Below, piece by piece: positions 50,562-58,673 of a stretch of DNA of 64,000 bases (the first letter of the stretch is position 1; the number at the start of each line of letters is the position of its first letter). The notes beneath the pieces were generated by a model. It saw only the letters and a list, made by a program, of their open reading frames with translations. It ran no database searches and was not told the DNA's origin. Location: positions 310,001 to 374,000 of the forward strand of contig CAXXTS010000004.1 in NCBI GenBank assembly GCA_963676345.2, in the 5' to 3' direction. The stretch is from G963665925 sp963676345. Its GTDB lineage: Bacteria > Bacillota > Clostridia > Peptostreptococcales > Acidaminobacteraceae. The position numbers and the translations under genes were made by a program.

Positions 50562-50744
50562 ATGATTACTAAAGACATGCTCATCGCAGAGATCCTAAAA
50601 GCTAAACCAGAAGCGGCAAATGTACTGATCTCAAATGGCATGGGTTGCCTAGGTTGCCCATCAGCACAAAGTGAAACACTAGAGCAAGCTGCTGCCGTTC
50701 ACGGCATGGACGTTGAAAAGCTTCTTTCTGAACTCAACGCATAA
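50562..50744 (+). CDS. DUF1858 / hybrid-cluster-protein-associated redox disulfide protein
   Basis: A 60-residue protein that is one DUF1858 domain (ITKDMLIAEILKAKPEAANV), ending in GMGCLGCPSAQSETLEQAA with the CxxC pair that defines the 'hybrid cluster protein-associated redox disulfide' group. It may transfer electrons or thiol equivalents to Hcp. The start ATG follows TAGGAGG. It closes the hcp gene cluster and is followed by a terminator. Confidence 0.93.
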   Translation: MITKDMLIAEILKAKPEAANVLISNGMGCLGCPSAQSETLEQAAAVHGMDVEKLLSELNA

Positions 50745-50773
50745 GTACGACAAACATCATAATCACTTCAAAA

Positions 50774-50818
50774 AAGACAGCAGGCCATTCCCAATGAATG
50801 ACCTGCTGTCTATCTTTT
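50774..50818. terminator. intrinsic terminator after the DUF1858 gene
   Basis: The stem GACAGCAGG-CATT (one bulge) pairs around a short loop, with T- and A-rich flanks. It is shared by convergent DUF1858 and LysE genes. Confidence 0.75.
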
Positions 50819-50845
50819 ATATAAGTTAAACATGTAAGGGGTAAA

Positions 50846-51466
50846 CTAAACCACTATATACTGTGTAACAAATGTCCACCCCAGTTTGAAACCGAAGAAT
50901 ACAATAACGACCCCGCACACAATATTGATGATGCGCAGTGCTTTTGCTGTAATTTTGTTCCTAAATGCATTGACCAGCATAGAAAGTCCCAAGAACCAAG
51001 ATGCCGATGCCAAGCTCACGCCCAGAATAAAAAATGGAGATCCCTCTGGATTTAAACCGGCCTTAAAGCCACCCAGCAGGAGCGATCCGTCTATAATCGC
51101 CTGGGGGTTCAGCCACGTGACTGCAAACACCATCAACATAATTTCCATAAGTGGTTTCTCAACATTTTGAGACTCAATCCCCTTAGGAACCGATTGAATC
51201 AAAGAGATGCCTATGGCAATCACCGCTATAGCGCCCACACCAAGGACAATCATTTTAAGCATTTCAAAAGTGTCTAGAAGCAGTCCTACCCCGTAGAAAC
51301 AACTCAGTGCAAGAGCAATATCAAACACCGCTGTAATGATGGCAACTTGAAAGGCACGCCCCTTTGAACTTTGAGCTGCCGTATTGATTACATATGAATT
51401 TTGCATGCCAATTGGCGCAAGATATGCTAACCCCAGCATAAAGCCCTGTGCAACATAATGAACCAT
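50846..51466 (-). CDS. LysE family amino acid exporter
   Basis: A 206-residue membrane protein with six hydrophobic segments. It begins GFMLGLAYLAPIGMQNSYVI, the LysE family signature, and has FAVTWLNPQAIIDGSLLL in the fourth segment. LysE-type proteins export basic amino acids. The ATG follows GAGAGGAGAC. The MocR-type regulator gene lies upstream in the same direction, with 94 bp between, so it may regulate this exporter. Confidence 0.93.
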   Translation of the reverse strand: MVHYVAQGFMLGLAYLAPIGMQNSYVINTAAQSSKGRAFQVAIITAVFDIALALSCFYGVGLLLDTFEMLKMIVLGVGAIAVIAIGISLIQSVPKGIESQNVEKPLMEIMLMVFAVTWLNPQAIIDGSLLLGGFKAGLNPEGSPFFILGVSLASASWFLGLSMLVNAFRNKITAKALRIINIVCGVVIVFFGFKLGWTFVTQYIVV

Positions 51467-51560
51467 AATATGTCTCCTCTCTCTTCCTCTTGATATGAGT
51501 ATACGGAAGATGAAGACCTCTTAAAACATCCAAAACCCAATAAATTTTACCAACCAAAAC

Positions 51561-53003
51561 TCAACCCATCTTACGGATGATGTCTGAAAGCTTTTTAATC
51601 CCGTATTCAAGTTCATGGACATCTGCATAAGCATAGGAGATTCTAATATACATGTTGTTTCCAAAATCATAGATTTCCCCTGGATTGATCAGTATGTGTT
51701 CTCTAGCAGCCAACTTGAAGAGTTTCTTCATGGAAACTGTCCGGCCTAGCTTAACCCAAATATAGAAGCCGCCCTGTGGAATCTGCCATGTGCCTAAATC
51801 TGACATATGCGAATTTAAGGCGCTCAGCGCCGATTTCCTGCGGGCCCGCAGCGCAGCGCGCAGTCCTTCAACATAGGGTTTGTGATATCCGCTAGTCAGC
51901 CATTTTGCGGCAATGGCCTGGGAAATGGACGAAGCCCCATAGTCTGTTTGCATCTTAATATCACCCAGCCTATCTACAACCGGTTCAGGTCCTACCAGCC
52001 AACCAATACGAAGTCCAGGTGCCAATACTTTCGAAAGTGTTCCCATGTAAAGTACCTGGCCTGCGTCATCCTGGGCCTTTATCGGTAACGGTGGCGCTTC
52101 ATCTAGCCACAACTCCCTGTAGGCGTCATCTTCAATAATGGGGAGTCTAGCAGACTTGCAGTAGTCTAGCAGTTCTTTGCGCCGCTCTTGCGACATCAAT
52201 GCCCCAGTAGGATTTTGAAAGGTCGGAATGGTATAAAGCAGGGAACGCTTCTTTATACTCGCCTGCCGCCTAAGATTTGCGAGGTCAAGACCCAGCCCAT
52301 CCATTTCTATGCCCTTCAAGTGCATTCCAACAGACTGAAAGAGATTGAGCGATTTCAAATAGGAGGGCTTTTCAACATAGACAGTTGAACCACCGTGTAA
52401 TATCCCGATGGAAACAAGCTGTAATGCTTGTAAAGAGCCCGAAGTGACCAGTATATTTTCCGGCGGTGCACTGACTCCAAATGTGCTTAAGTAGTCGCTC
52501 AAGGCCTGTCGAAGGGCCTCAGACCCCTTTGAAGACTCATATCCCAAATGGGTCAAAGATCGACCAACCGATTCAAATATGGCAGCCATTTCCTTCTGAG
52601 GGTATAGAGCACTTGAAAGTTCCCCTGTGCCGAGTCGGATAATATCCGGATCAAACTCGAGTTTGTTGATGGCTTGGATTGTGGATTGATTTGACCAGTG
52701 CAGACCGCTCTGTATGTACTTTTCCCAGTTGGGTGGGGGGTCTGATGCCATCAGAGACCATGAGTTATTGATTACAACCGTCCCCAACCGACCTCGACCT
52801 TCAACAAGACCTTCTGAGTGCAGGTAATCAATGGCTTCAACAATTGTACTGCGGTTGACTTCATAGAGTCTGGCCAACTCACGCTGTGATTTCAAACGCA
52901 TTCCTACAGGCCACTGACCCGTAGCTATTTTGTCTTTCATGTGTTCAATAATCTGCTTATAAACAGGTATGGGTCGTTTTTTATCTGGTTTCCACGCTGT
53001 CAT
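51561..53003 (-). CDS. MocR/PdxR-type GntR regulator with aminotransferase domain
   Basis: A 480-residue regulator. The N-terminal GntR winged helix (residues about 10-75) contains LKSQRELARLYEVNRSTIVE. The C-terminal class-I aminotransferase fold has the PLP lysine in MGTLSKVLAPGLRIGW. MocR proteins use PLP or an amino-acid adduct as effector. I chose ATG 53003 behind GGAGG; ATG 53015 (behind GAGGG) is also possible. It may control the downstream LysE exporter. Confidence 0.92.
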   Translation of the reverse strand: MTAWKPDKKRPIPVYKQIIEHMKDKIATGQWPVGMRLKSQRELARLYEVNRSTIVEAIDYLHSEGLVEGRGRLGTVVINNSWSLMASDPPPNWEKYIQSGLHWSNQSTIQAINKLEFDPDIIRLGTGELSSALYPQKEMAAIFESVGRSLTHLGYESSKGSEALRQALSDYLSTFGVSAPPENILVTSGSLQALQLVSIGILHGGSTVYVEKPSYLKSLNLFQSVGMHLKGIEMDGLGLDLANLRRQASIKKRSLLYTIPTFQNPTGALMSQERRKELLDYCKSARLPIIEDDAYRELWLDEAPPLPIKAQDDAGQVLYMGTLSKVLAPGLRIGWLVGPEPVVDRLGDIKMQTDYGASSISQAIAAKWLTSGYHKPYVEGLRAALRARRKSALSALNSHMSDLGTWQIPQGGFYIWVKLGRTVSMKKLFKLAAREHILINPGEIYDFGNNMYIRISYAYADVHELEYGIKKLSDIIRKMG

Positions 53004-53089
53004 ATGCGCCTCCATGTTATGTCCCTCTGTCCACGTTTCATCCTTCACATGTATTCCCTATAAATATAATAGATATGTTCAAAAAACAC

Positions 53090-53116
53090 AAAAGAGCTGT
53101 TAAAAACAGCTCTTAG
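53090..53116 (-). terminator. intrinsic terminator of the glutaredoxin gene
   Basis: The stem AAGAGCTGTT/AACAGCTCTT is followed by TTTT on the minus strand. Confidence 0.75.
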
Positions 53117-53154
53117 ATCATTCGTTTTATATTGTGCATTGAAATACAGCGGTT

Positions 53155-53385
53155 TTACTTAAGCAGCTCGTCAAGACGCGCTTTATCAAAACCTTGGATG
53201 ATTTCGTCATCAACATAAATTACAGGAACACCCATGAAGCCTTTGCTCATAAGCTCTTTACGTGCCGCTGCATCCGTTGATACATTACGTTCTTCAAAAT
53301 CAACATTGATTTCATTCAGGTAATCTTTAGCCATATGGCAGTAACCACAAGTATTTGATGTAAAAACTACAACTTTTTTGCTCAT
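53155..53385 (-). CDS. glutaredoxin/NrdH-like thiol protein
   Basis: A 76-residue glutaredoxin-fold protein with active site SNTCGYCHMAKDYL, the cis-Pro loop MGVPVIYVDDE and IIQGFDKARLDELL at the end. Such proteins reduce disulfides, in anaerobes through thioredoxin reductase-type partners. The start ATG follows AGGAGGAAATTT. It lies 27 bp downstream of the HesB-like selenoprotein gene, so the two form an operon under the CsoR/CstR-type operator. Confidence 0.92.
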   Translation of the reverse strand: MSKKVVVFTSNTCGYCHMAKDYLNEINVDFEERNVSTDAAARKELMSKGFMGVPVIYVDDEIIQGFDKARLDELLK

Positions 53386-53412
53386 TCTAAATTTCCTCCT
53401 AAATAAATGTCA

Positions 53413-53715
53413 TTAACAGGATGAAACTGGGCCATAGCTTGGTCTTACTAAAAAACCTTTGGCAAACCAGCTCATCGAATAGTCAACTTCAAAACCACCG
53501 TATCTTTCAACGAGGTCTGTATCTACAACAAATTTTATACCCTCTTGTTCTTCGAGGTAATCACTGTCCTGTTTCTCATCCAGAGTAACACCTAATACAG
53601 GGCCGCCTCAACCATAAGCTTTTACAAAAATTCTAATGTGTAAGTTATCTGATCCCGTAAGGTCAACTTTGTTTTGAAGTTCAGGCAGTGCCTGATCTGT
53701 CACATGAATCTTCAT
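53413..53715 (-). CDS. HesB/IscA-like selenoprotein (in-frame TGA = Sec)
   Basis: From ATG 53715 (RBS GGGAGG) the frame runs 100 codons to TAA with one internal TGA at codon 36 (53608-53610), inside VKAYG-U-GGPVLGVTLDE. In IscA/HesB proteins this position is the first conserved cluster Cys (GGCSG-like context), and HesB-like selenoproteins with Sec here are known in anaerobes. The C-terminus ends SYGPVSSC. The homology continues on both sides of the TGA, which rules against a random stop. It is co-transcribed with the glutaredoxin-like gene. Confidence 0.85.
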
Positions 53716-53727
53716 TTGTTTCCTCCC

Positions 53728-53781
53728 ACCCCCTGCATAGGGGGTTTTCTATAGAATAATCGGATTTCAGTTAATTGTCAA
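53728..53781 (-). promoter_or_regulatory. promoter with CsoR/CstR-type palindrome for the HesB-like selenoprotein
   Basis: Minus-strand TTGACA (53776-53781) and TATTCT (53753-53758) are 17 bp apart. ACCCCCTGCATAGGGGGT (53728-53745) follows the -10, ends close to the RBS, and is of the type seen at 29.5 and 44.9 kb. Confidence 0.7.
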
Positions 53782-53911
53782 CTCATTAACTACACAAAAA
53801 TAGTAAAGATTCTGTGAACAAATCTGCGCCTTGGATATTCTGTTGTATTTCACTCTTATTATCAGACTAATATAGACTTTCAAGTTTGTCTAGCATACAA
53901 CCGATAAATAC

Positions 53912-53940
53912 ACAGATTGTTGACAAAGTCTACAATCTGT
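53912..53940. repeat. inverted repeat in a long intergenic region
   Basis: ACAGATTGT and its exact complement ACAATCTGT are separated by 11 bp. The region 53782-54238 is AT-rich and I see no gene or recognisable RNA in it. The repeat could be a weak hairpin or a protein-binding site. Confidence 0.3.
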
Positions 53941-54238
53941 AAACGTCATTAAGAGCCCAAATGACCAGCCAACTCAGCGCCCCCACCGGTGATTGTCACG
54001 ATGTCTACAAAGCGTGCTCTACTTACTTGTCACAGGCATAGATAAAAAACTTTTAGAATAAGACCCAATCAAGTAGCATCTGCAGCCTGCCCATTTATAC
54101 ACAAAAAAAACGAGGTCGACATTTATATTCGTCTTCCCCGGTTTCCAAAGATTCTATCACCACAATATATATGCCCAACTTAACAAGACCTAAACAAAAT
54201 TGTCCCGACTTTCAAAAAAACAGTGACTTTATAACCAT

Positions 54239-54468
54239 TCATCCACAAGGGCACACTTGATAAGTCAATCGTTTCATAGATTATCAACATTTAAGTCAGT
54301 GGATTTGTGGAAAACAATCTTTTTTTAACATAATATCGAACAATCATTCCTTATCCATCAAAAATAATACGGATTCAACTGTCCTAAAAACCTTTAATTT
54401 AGTGGTAAATTCAAACAATTCAGAATCTAATTGTTCATGTTATCAACACTATCCACAAGTTATCCACA
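54239..54468. other. cluster of DnaA-box-like sequences, candidate replication-origin element
   Basis: TTATCCACA (54460-54468) matches the DnaA box exactly, with CTATCCACA (54449-54457) and TTATCAACA (54440-54448) directly before it. TTATCAACA (54281-54289), TCATCCACA (54239-54247) and TGTGGAAAA (54306-54314, reverse) are one-mismatch forms. The region is noncoding and AT-rich. No dnaA gene is in the window. Confidence 0.45.
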
Positions 54469-54552
54469 GATTTTGTGATTAAGTCTTCAACATTTTCACA
54501 AGATGATTCTTTCATGTTATGATTAAATATATCAAAAAAAGAGGTGTATTTT

Positions 54553-55095
54553 GTGACTGTATGGCGTACAAGAGGGCTTCGTGGTAGTGACCTGGAAGAC
54601 CTTATTCACACAACAATCGAATATTATAGGAGTCAAGCACTGGCTCGAATTGATAAAATAGCAACACCTGTTAAGGTCATCGACATAGATGGACAGGGAA
54701 CCATTACAAAAGCGTTTTTTGAAAAAAAATCCACAGTGGATTTTATGGGAATTATTCAAGGCATTGGTGTTGCCTTTGACGCTAAGGAAACCAACCTGAA
54801 AAGTCTTCCCCTTTCAAATATCCACGAACACCAGCTGGAGTTTATGGAAGATATTTCTAAACAAAACGGACTGGCCTTCATTATTGTCCATTTTAAATTT
54901 TGCGATGAATTTTATTTGCTTCCCTATGAAAGTCTGGTAAAGCATGTTCATGCCAGCCAAAAGGGGGCGCGCAAGTCTATTCCCTACGCGCACATGGATC
55001 CGGCATTTCGTATTGAACTGACCCGGGGCAATATTTTAAATTTTTTACCCACACTCAATACCTATATTCAGTACAAGGAGCAGGGCCGATTTTAG
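54553..55095 (+). CDS. recU: Holliday junction resolvase RecU
   Basis: RecU cleaves Holliday junctions in recombination and repair in Firmicutes. The 180-residue protein has the family core: EYYRSQALARIDKIATPVKV, the catalytic STVDFMGIIQGIGVAFDAKET (Asp, Asp and the E-x-K motif), and PLSNIHEHQLEFM. A GTG at 54553 follows AGAGGTG with correct spacing; a GTG nine bases upstream overlaps that sequence. It stands alone between the DnaA-box region and a convergent terminator. Confidence 0.9.
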   Translation: MTVWRTRGLRGSDLEDLIHTTIEYYRSQALARIDKIATPVKVIDIDGQGTITKAFFEKKSTVDFMGIIQGIGVAFDAKETNLKSLPLSNIHEHQLEFMEDISKQNGLAFIIVHFKFCDEFYLLPYESLVKHVHASQKGARKSIPYAHMDPAFRIELTRGNILNFLPTLNTYIQYKEQGRF

Positions 55096-55143
55096 ACCCC
55101 TGCGTCTAAAAACTGTCTATAAAAAATGAGCTTAACATCAAAT

Positions 55144-55182
55144 AAGGTCTATGTCCTATCACATGATAGGACATAGACCTTT
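55144..55182. terminator. bidirectional intrinsic terminator
   Basis: A perfect 38-bp palindrome (18-bp arms AAGGTCTATGTCCTATCA and complement) separates convergent recU and ksgA. Confidence 0.8.
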
Positions 55183-55188
55183 AAAGTT

Positions 55189-56058
55189 TTATCTTGACTG
55201 CTTAAGATCATAAAAAGCGTTAGCTAGTTTTGCAAACTCGCCCATATCCAGTGTTTCACCCCGGCGTTTAGGATCAATTTCACACGCTGTGAGTACATCT
55301 CTCGTCTCATCCTTTGAAACAGCGAGCTCACCACTGGAAAGCGCATTTAGAAGTGTCTTTCGGCGTTTCATAAAGGCTGAGCGTACTGTTTTGAAGAAGA
55401 GCTCTGGTGCCTTTAAATCGACGGGTGGCTCAAGACGTTTCTCAAGACGAACCACAGAGGACTCCACATTAGGCTGCGGCATAAAGACTGACGGTGGAAC
55501 CTTCACAATCTTACTTGGCTGCGCATAATACTGAACCACCACTGAAAGTGCGCCGTAAATCTTGGTCCCAGGGCTTGCAGCCATTCTATCGGCAACTTCC
55601 TTTTGAACCATCACAACAATATCCGTCACAGGGATACGCTCTTCTAAGAACCGCATAATAATCGGGGTCGTCACATAATAAGGTAAATTGGCAACAACCT
55701 TTGGTGCCTGACCATCCAATTTCTCATCGATAATTTTTTGCAAGTCAACCTTTAAAACGTCTCCGCTGACAATTTCAACATTATCGTATTCCGCAAGGGT
55801 TTCGCTCAGAACGGGAAGCAGGGATGTATCGATTTCGATCGCAACGACTTTTTTTGCGCGCTCTGCCATAGCGCTAGTCATAACCCCGATTCCAGGGCCA
55901 ATTTCCAGTACGACATCGTCTTCTCCAATGTCTGCGCCATCCAGAATCTGCTCAACGATGCCATCGTCAATCAGGAAGTTCTGTCCCAGACTCTTCGAGA
56001 ACCTAAACCCGTACTTTTCCATAATATATTTAATCGTTTGGGGTGATGTTAATCTCAT
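55189..56058 (-). CDS. ksgA: 16S rRNA (adenine(1518)-N(6)/adenine(1519)-N(6))-dimethyltransferase
   Basis: KsgA dimethylates two adenosines in the 3' helix of 16S rRNA during ribosome maturation. The 289-residue protein has GQNFLIDDGIVEQI, the SAM motif VVLEIGPGIGVMT, the catalytic NLPYYVTTPI and KRRKTL near the C-terminus. The start ATG at 56058, one base after the rnmV stop (TAGAATG), has AGAGG upstream. rnmV-ksgA is a conserved clostridial and bacillar order. Confidence 0.97.
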   Translation of the reverse strand: MRLTSPQTIKYIMEKYGFRFSKSLGQNFLIDDGIVEQILDGADIGEDDVVLEIGPGIGVMTSAMAERAKKVVAIEIDTSLLPVLSETLAEYDNVEIVSGDVLKVDLQKIIDEKLDGQAPKVVANLPYYVTTPIIMRFLEERIPVTDIVVMVQKEVADRMAASPGTKIYGALSVVVQYYAQPSKIVKVPPSVFMPQPNVESSVVRLEKRLEPPVDLKAPELFFKTVRSAFMKRRKTLLNALSSGELAVSKDETRDVLTACEIDPKRRGETLDMGEFAKLANAFYDLKQSR

Positions 56059-56059
56059 T

Positions 56060-56605
56060 CTATCCTCTTTCACTTAGCGTCTTCATTGCCGCTTCAAATT
56101 CTGCACGTGTTACACCATAATGATTCATTCGTCTTAAAAACTGCTTTGCATTGGCATAGCCAATTCCAAGTATTTTTCCCAAAGCATCACGGCGAGAAGA
56201 CGCCTCACTGCTGCCGACTAAATCATTTTGAATAAGATCTTTTTTCGTAAAAGTTTCCGGTGCATCTTCCTTGAGTGTCCTCACTTTGGAAAGTGCTTCA
56301 ATAATGCTTTCTGGTGTGGCGTTTTCAATGCCAATATTATCACCTTTTGTGGCTTCTTCACGCGGCAGAAAAGCATGCTTACAGTCACCTATGCGCTTTG
56401 TAATTCGCTCTCTGATTCGTTCACCCGCATGGTCCGGATCTGTAAATACGATCACGCCGCACCTCTTGTGCGCCTGCTCAATCAGCTTAAAGGTTTCCTC
56501 GCGAATACCAAAGCCATGGGTTGTAATAAGCTCTGCATCCACTGCGCGCTTAACGGCAGTGACATCATCGCGTCCTTCTACCACAATAACTTCTTTTATT
56601 TTCAA
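56060..56605 (-). CDS. rnmV: ribonuclease M5
   Basis: RNase M5 processes 5S rRNA precursor. The 181-residue protein starts with a TOPRIM domain (VIVVEGRDDVTAVKRA, then VIVFTDPDHAGERIRERI) and has the conserved KHAFLPREEATKGDNIGIE. The C-terminal region with LGIGYANAKQFLRRMNHYGV is the M5-specific part. A TTG start at 56605 follows AGGAG. It sits in the conserved group tatD-yabE-like-rnmV-ksgA, with TAG one base before the ksgA start. Confidence 0.96.
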   Translation of the reverse strand: MKIKEVIVVEGRDDVTAVKRAVDAELITTHGFGIREETFKLIEQAHKRCGVIVFTDPDHAGERIRERITKRIGDCKHAFLPREEATKGDNIGIENATPESIIEALSKVRTLKEDAPETFTKKDLIQNDLVGSSEASSRRDALGKILGIGYANAKQFLRRMNHYGVTRAEFEAAMKTLSERG

Positions 56606-56615
56606 GTACGTACTC

Positions 56616-57671
56616 CTATCTCTGTGAATAACCGACCATCATATCTTCTGTAACAGGTTCTTCAAGAACATATACCTTTACGGTCCTCACACCATATCTT
56701 AAAGCTTGTGCTCTGTTTTCTATGAATAGATCAACACGGTTGCCCTTTATGGCACTGCCTGTATCCTCTGCTTTTGCAAAACCATAGTCCGGCATTCTAT
56801 CCATTGACTCAATATACAGTTTTGAACCCAGCTTCACAAGACGCGGATCGACTGCAACAACACCCGGCCTTGCATGTGTTCCACTGAATGTAATCCCGTA
56901 TTCAGGATGATCAGGATACTTACCACAGCTCTCAAAAGATAAATCATATGCAGTTGAACGCATTATGAAGGCTTTCTGATACCGTACCGGTCTGCCACGA
57001 CTGGTAACATAAAGCTGCTCCTTGCCGCGCACAAATTTCTCTGCTATGGGTTGAACAAGTACCTTTTCTTGAACCTGCTCTCTACCAATTTCAACACCAT
57101 CCTCATAGATGACCCGGTAGACAACTTGCTTTTCACCAGGCACCCCTTCTTGTATGCGTTCAGACGCACCCGAATCGAGGTCAAGGGACACTTCGATAAC
57201 TGTACTGAAAGGTATTTCAACAGTCTCTTCAATACGCTTTTCAGTAACGCGAACCACTTCAATTTGTGTTGGTCCAGCCACCAATGTATTTCGACTTGGA
57301 TAAACAATATCCTGATCAGAGAGGGCAATGCCGGCCTCTTTAATGATTTCTTCAACCGGCTTTACAGTCGTGCTGACTTTATGAACGCTACCATCCGCTT
57401 TGATGGTATGTTGATCTGCCCTGATAATCTTAATCTCAAGGCCATCAGTCAACTTCGTCTCAATCTGGGGTTGCACTTGATCCGAAGGTTCAAGCTGAAT
57501 GTCCGCAGCCTTAAAAACAGTCGCCATATTGCTACTCACCGTTGAGACCACTATTTTTTGATCCTCATCAACAATTGTAACTTGCTTCCTGCCCAGCGTT
57601 CCTATAGCGAGAACTAGGCTGGCCACCAGTACAATGGCTGTAACCGGCATCCATTTCTCAAATCGACGCAT
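56616..57671 (-). CDS. YabE-like 3D (Asp-Asp-Asp) domain cell-wall protein with G5 domain
   Basis: A 351-residue exported protein. An N-terminal membrane anchor or signal (AIVLVASLVLAIGT) is followed by two ubiquitin-like DUF348 repeats (about 30-140), a G5 domain (about 145-225) and a C-terminal 3D domain. The 3D active aspartates are seen in AVDPRLV, AEDTGSAIKGNRVDLF. Such YabE/RpfB/Sps-type proteins remodel peptidoglycan. The start ATG follows GAGGAGG. It is co-transcribed in the tatD to ksgA group. The Bacillus counterpart yabE is near the origin. Confidence 0.92.
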   Translation of the reverse strand: MRRFEKWMPVTAIVLVASLVLAIGTLGRKQVTIVDEDQKIVVSTVSSNMATVFKAADIQLEPSDQVQPQIETKLTDGLEIKIIRADQHTIKADGSVHKVSTTVKPVEEIIKEAGIALSDQDIVYPSRNTLVAGPTQIEVVRVTEKRIEETVEIPFSTVIEVSLDLDSGASERIQEGVPGEKQVVYRVIYEDGVEIGREQVQEKVLVQPIAEKFVRGKEQLYVTSRGRPVRYQKAFIMRSTAYDLSFESCGKYPDHPEYGITFSGTHARPGVVAVDPRLVKLGSKLYIESMDRMPDYGFAKAEDTGSAIKGNRVDLFIENRAQALRYGVRTVKVYVLEEPVTEDMMVGYSQR

Positions 57672-57708
57672 ACTTGCCTCCTCAAATTGAAGTTAAACGA
57701 TTTTAAAG

Positions 57709-58479
57709 CTAGATTTCGATGTTAAAAAAACGTTTTGCGTTATTCAGAGTGGCCTGTGCAACTTCTTCAACCGTAATGCCGCGAATTTCAGCAATACGTT
57801 CTGCTACATACTTTACATAAGCAGACTCATTGCGCTTTCCACGGTAGGGTACCGGTGTCAGATAAGGACAATCTGTTTCTATCATCAACCAGTTAAGGTC
57901 AACTGCTTCTACAACCTCAACTGTTTTACGTGCGTTCTTAAAAGTGATAGGGCCAGCAATAGAAAGGTAAGCGCCACGCTTGATATATTCTTTGGCCAGT
58001 TCTGCACTTCCCGAATAACAGTGCATCAGAACACCGTTTTCAAAAGCTTCTTCTTCATTTAAAATATCAAAGGTCTCCTGATTCGCATCTCTATCATGAA
58101 TAATAATGGGCTTTCCAACGCGCTTAGCCATTTGAATCTGAGCTCTGAACCAATATCGCTGTATGTCTCTTGGTGAATTGTCATAGTGAAAATCCAGTCC
58201 AATTTCTCCAATTGCTTTAACCTTTTTCTTCTTAGCCATCGATTCAAGCAGCGTCAACATGCTTTCGTCCATAGTCTTTGCGTCATGTGGATGGACACCA
58301 ACAGCTGCGAAAATACGCTCGTGTGACTCTGCAAGCTCAATGGCCTCAACTGAAGACTCAAAGTCAGCCCCCGGATTCATTATATACTCAACCCCGCTGT
58401 CAAAAGCGCGTTGAATCGTCTCTTCTCTATCGTTATCAAATCTTCTATCTGTTAAATGTGCATGGGAATCAAACAACAT
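57709..58479 (-). CDS. tatD: TatD family metal-dependent DNase
   Basis: A 256-residue TatD-family hydrolase. The metal-binding HxH motif is LFDSHAHLTDRRF, the bridging Glu is in KAIGEIGLDFHYD, and further His ligands lie in IIHDRD and LMHCYSG. The last Asp is in IETDCPYLTP. It acts as a 3'-5' exonuclease or deoxyribonuclease. The start ATG follows TAGGAGG. It heads the tatD-yabE-like-rnmV-ksgA group; metG upstream has its own terminator. Confidence 0.96.
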   Translation of the reverse strand: MLFDSHAHLTDRRFDNDREETIQRAFDSGVEYIMNPGADFESSVEAIELAESHERIFAAVGVHPHDAKTMDESMLTLLESMAKKKKVKAIGEIGLDFHYDNSPRDIQRYWFRAQIQMAKRVGKPIIIHDRDANQETFDILNEEEAFENGVLMHCYSGSAELAKEYIKRGAYLSIAGPITFKNARKTVEVVEAVDLNWLMIETDCPYLTPVPYRGKRNESAYVKYVAERIAEIRGITVEEVAQATLNNAKRFFNIEI

Positions 58480-58596
58480 GAATTCGCCCTCCTATTTCAT
58501 AACACTACGACTCATTATATAAAAATGAACGGACTCTTTGCAAGAGGACTTCACAAGTGGTATGTACTTACCCGCTTTTAAATTCTCTATGCAATA

Positions 58597-58627
58597 AAAA
58601 AGCCACTGGATTTCCCAGTGGCTTTCA
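58597..58627 (-). terminator. intrinsic terminator of metG
   Basis: The stem AAAGCCACTGG/CCAGTGGCTTT is followed by TTTTTT on the minus strand. Confidence 0.85.
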
Positions 58628-58673
58628 TTCATCACTCAATCAACTTATATATATCTTTCATATCCATCTAAAA

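Noticed and set aside
53940..54110. Possible small structured RNA (SRP-like or 6S-like) in the gap before recU
   Set aside because: I looked for the conserved SRP and 6S elements on both strands and found none.
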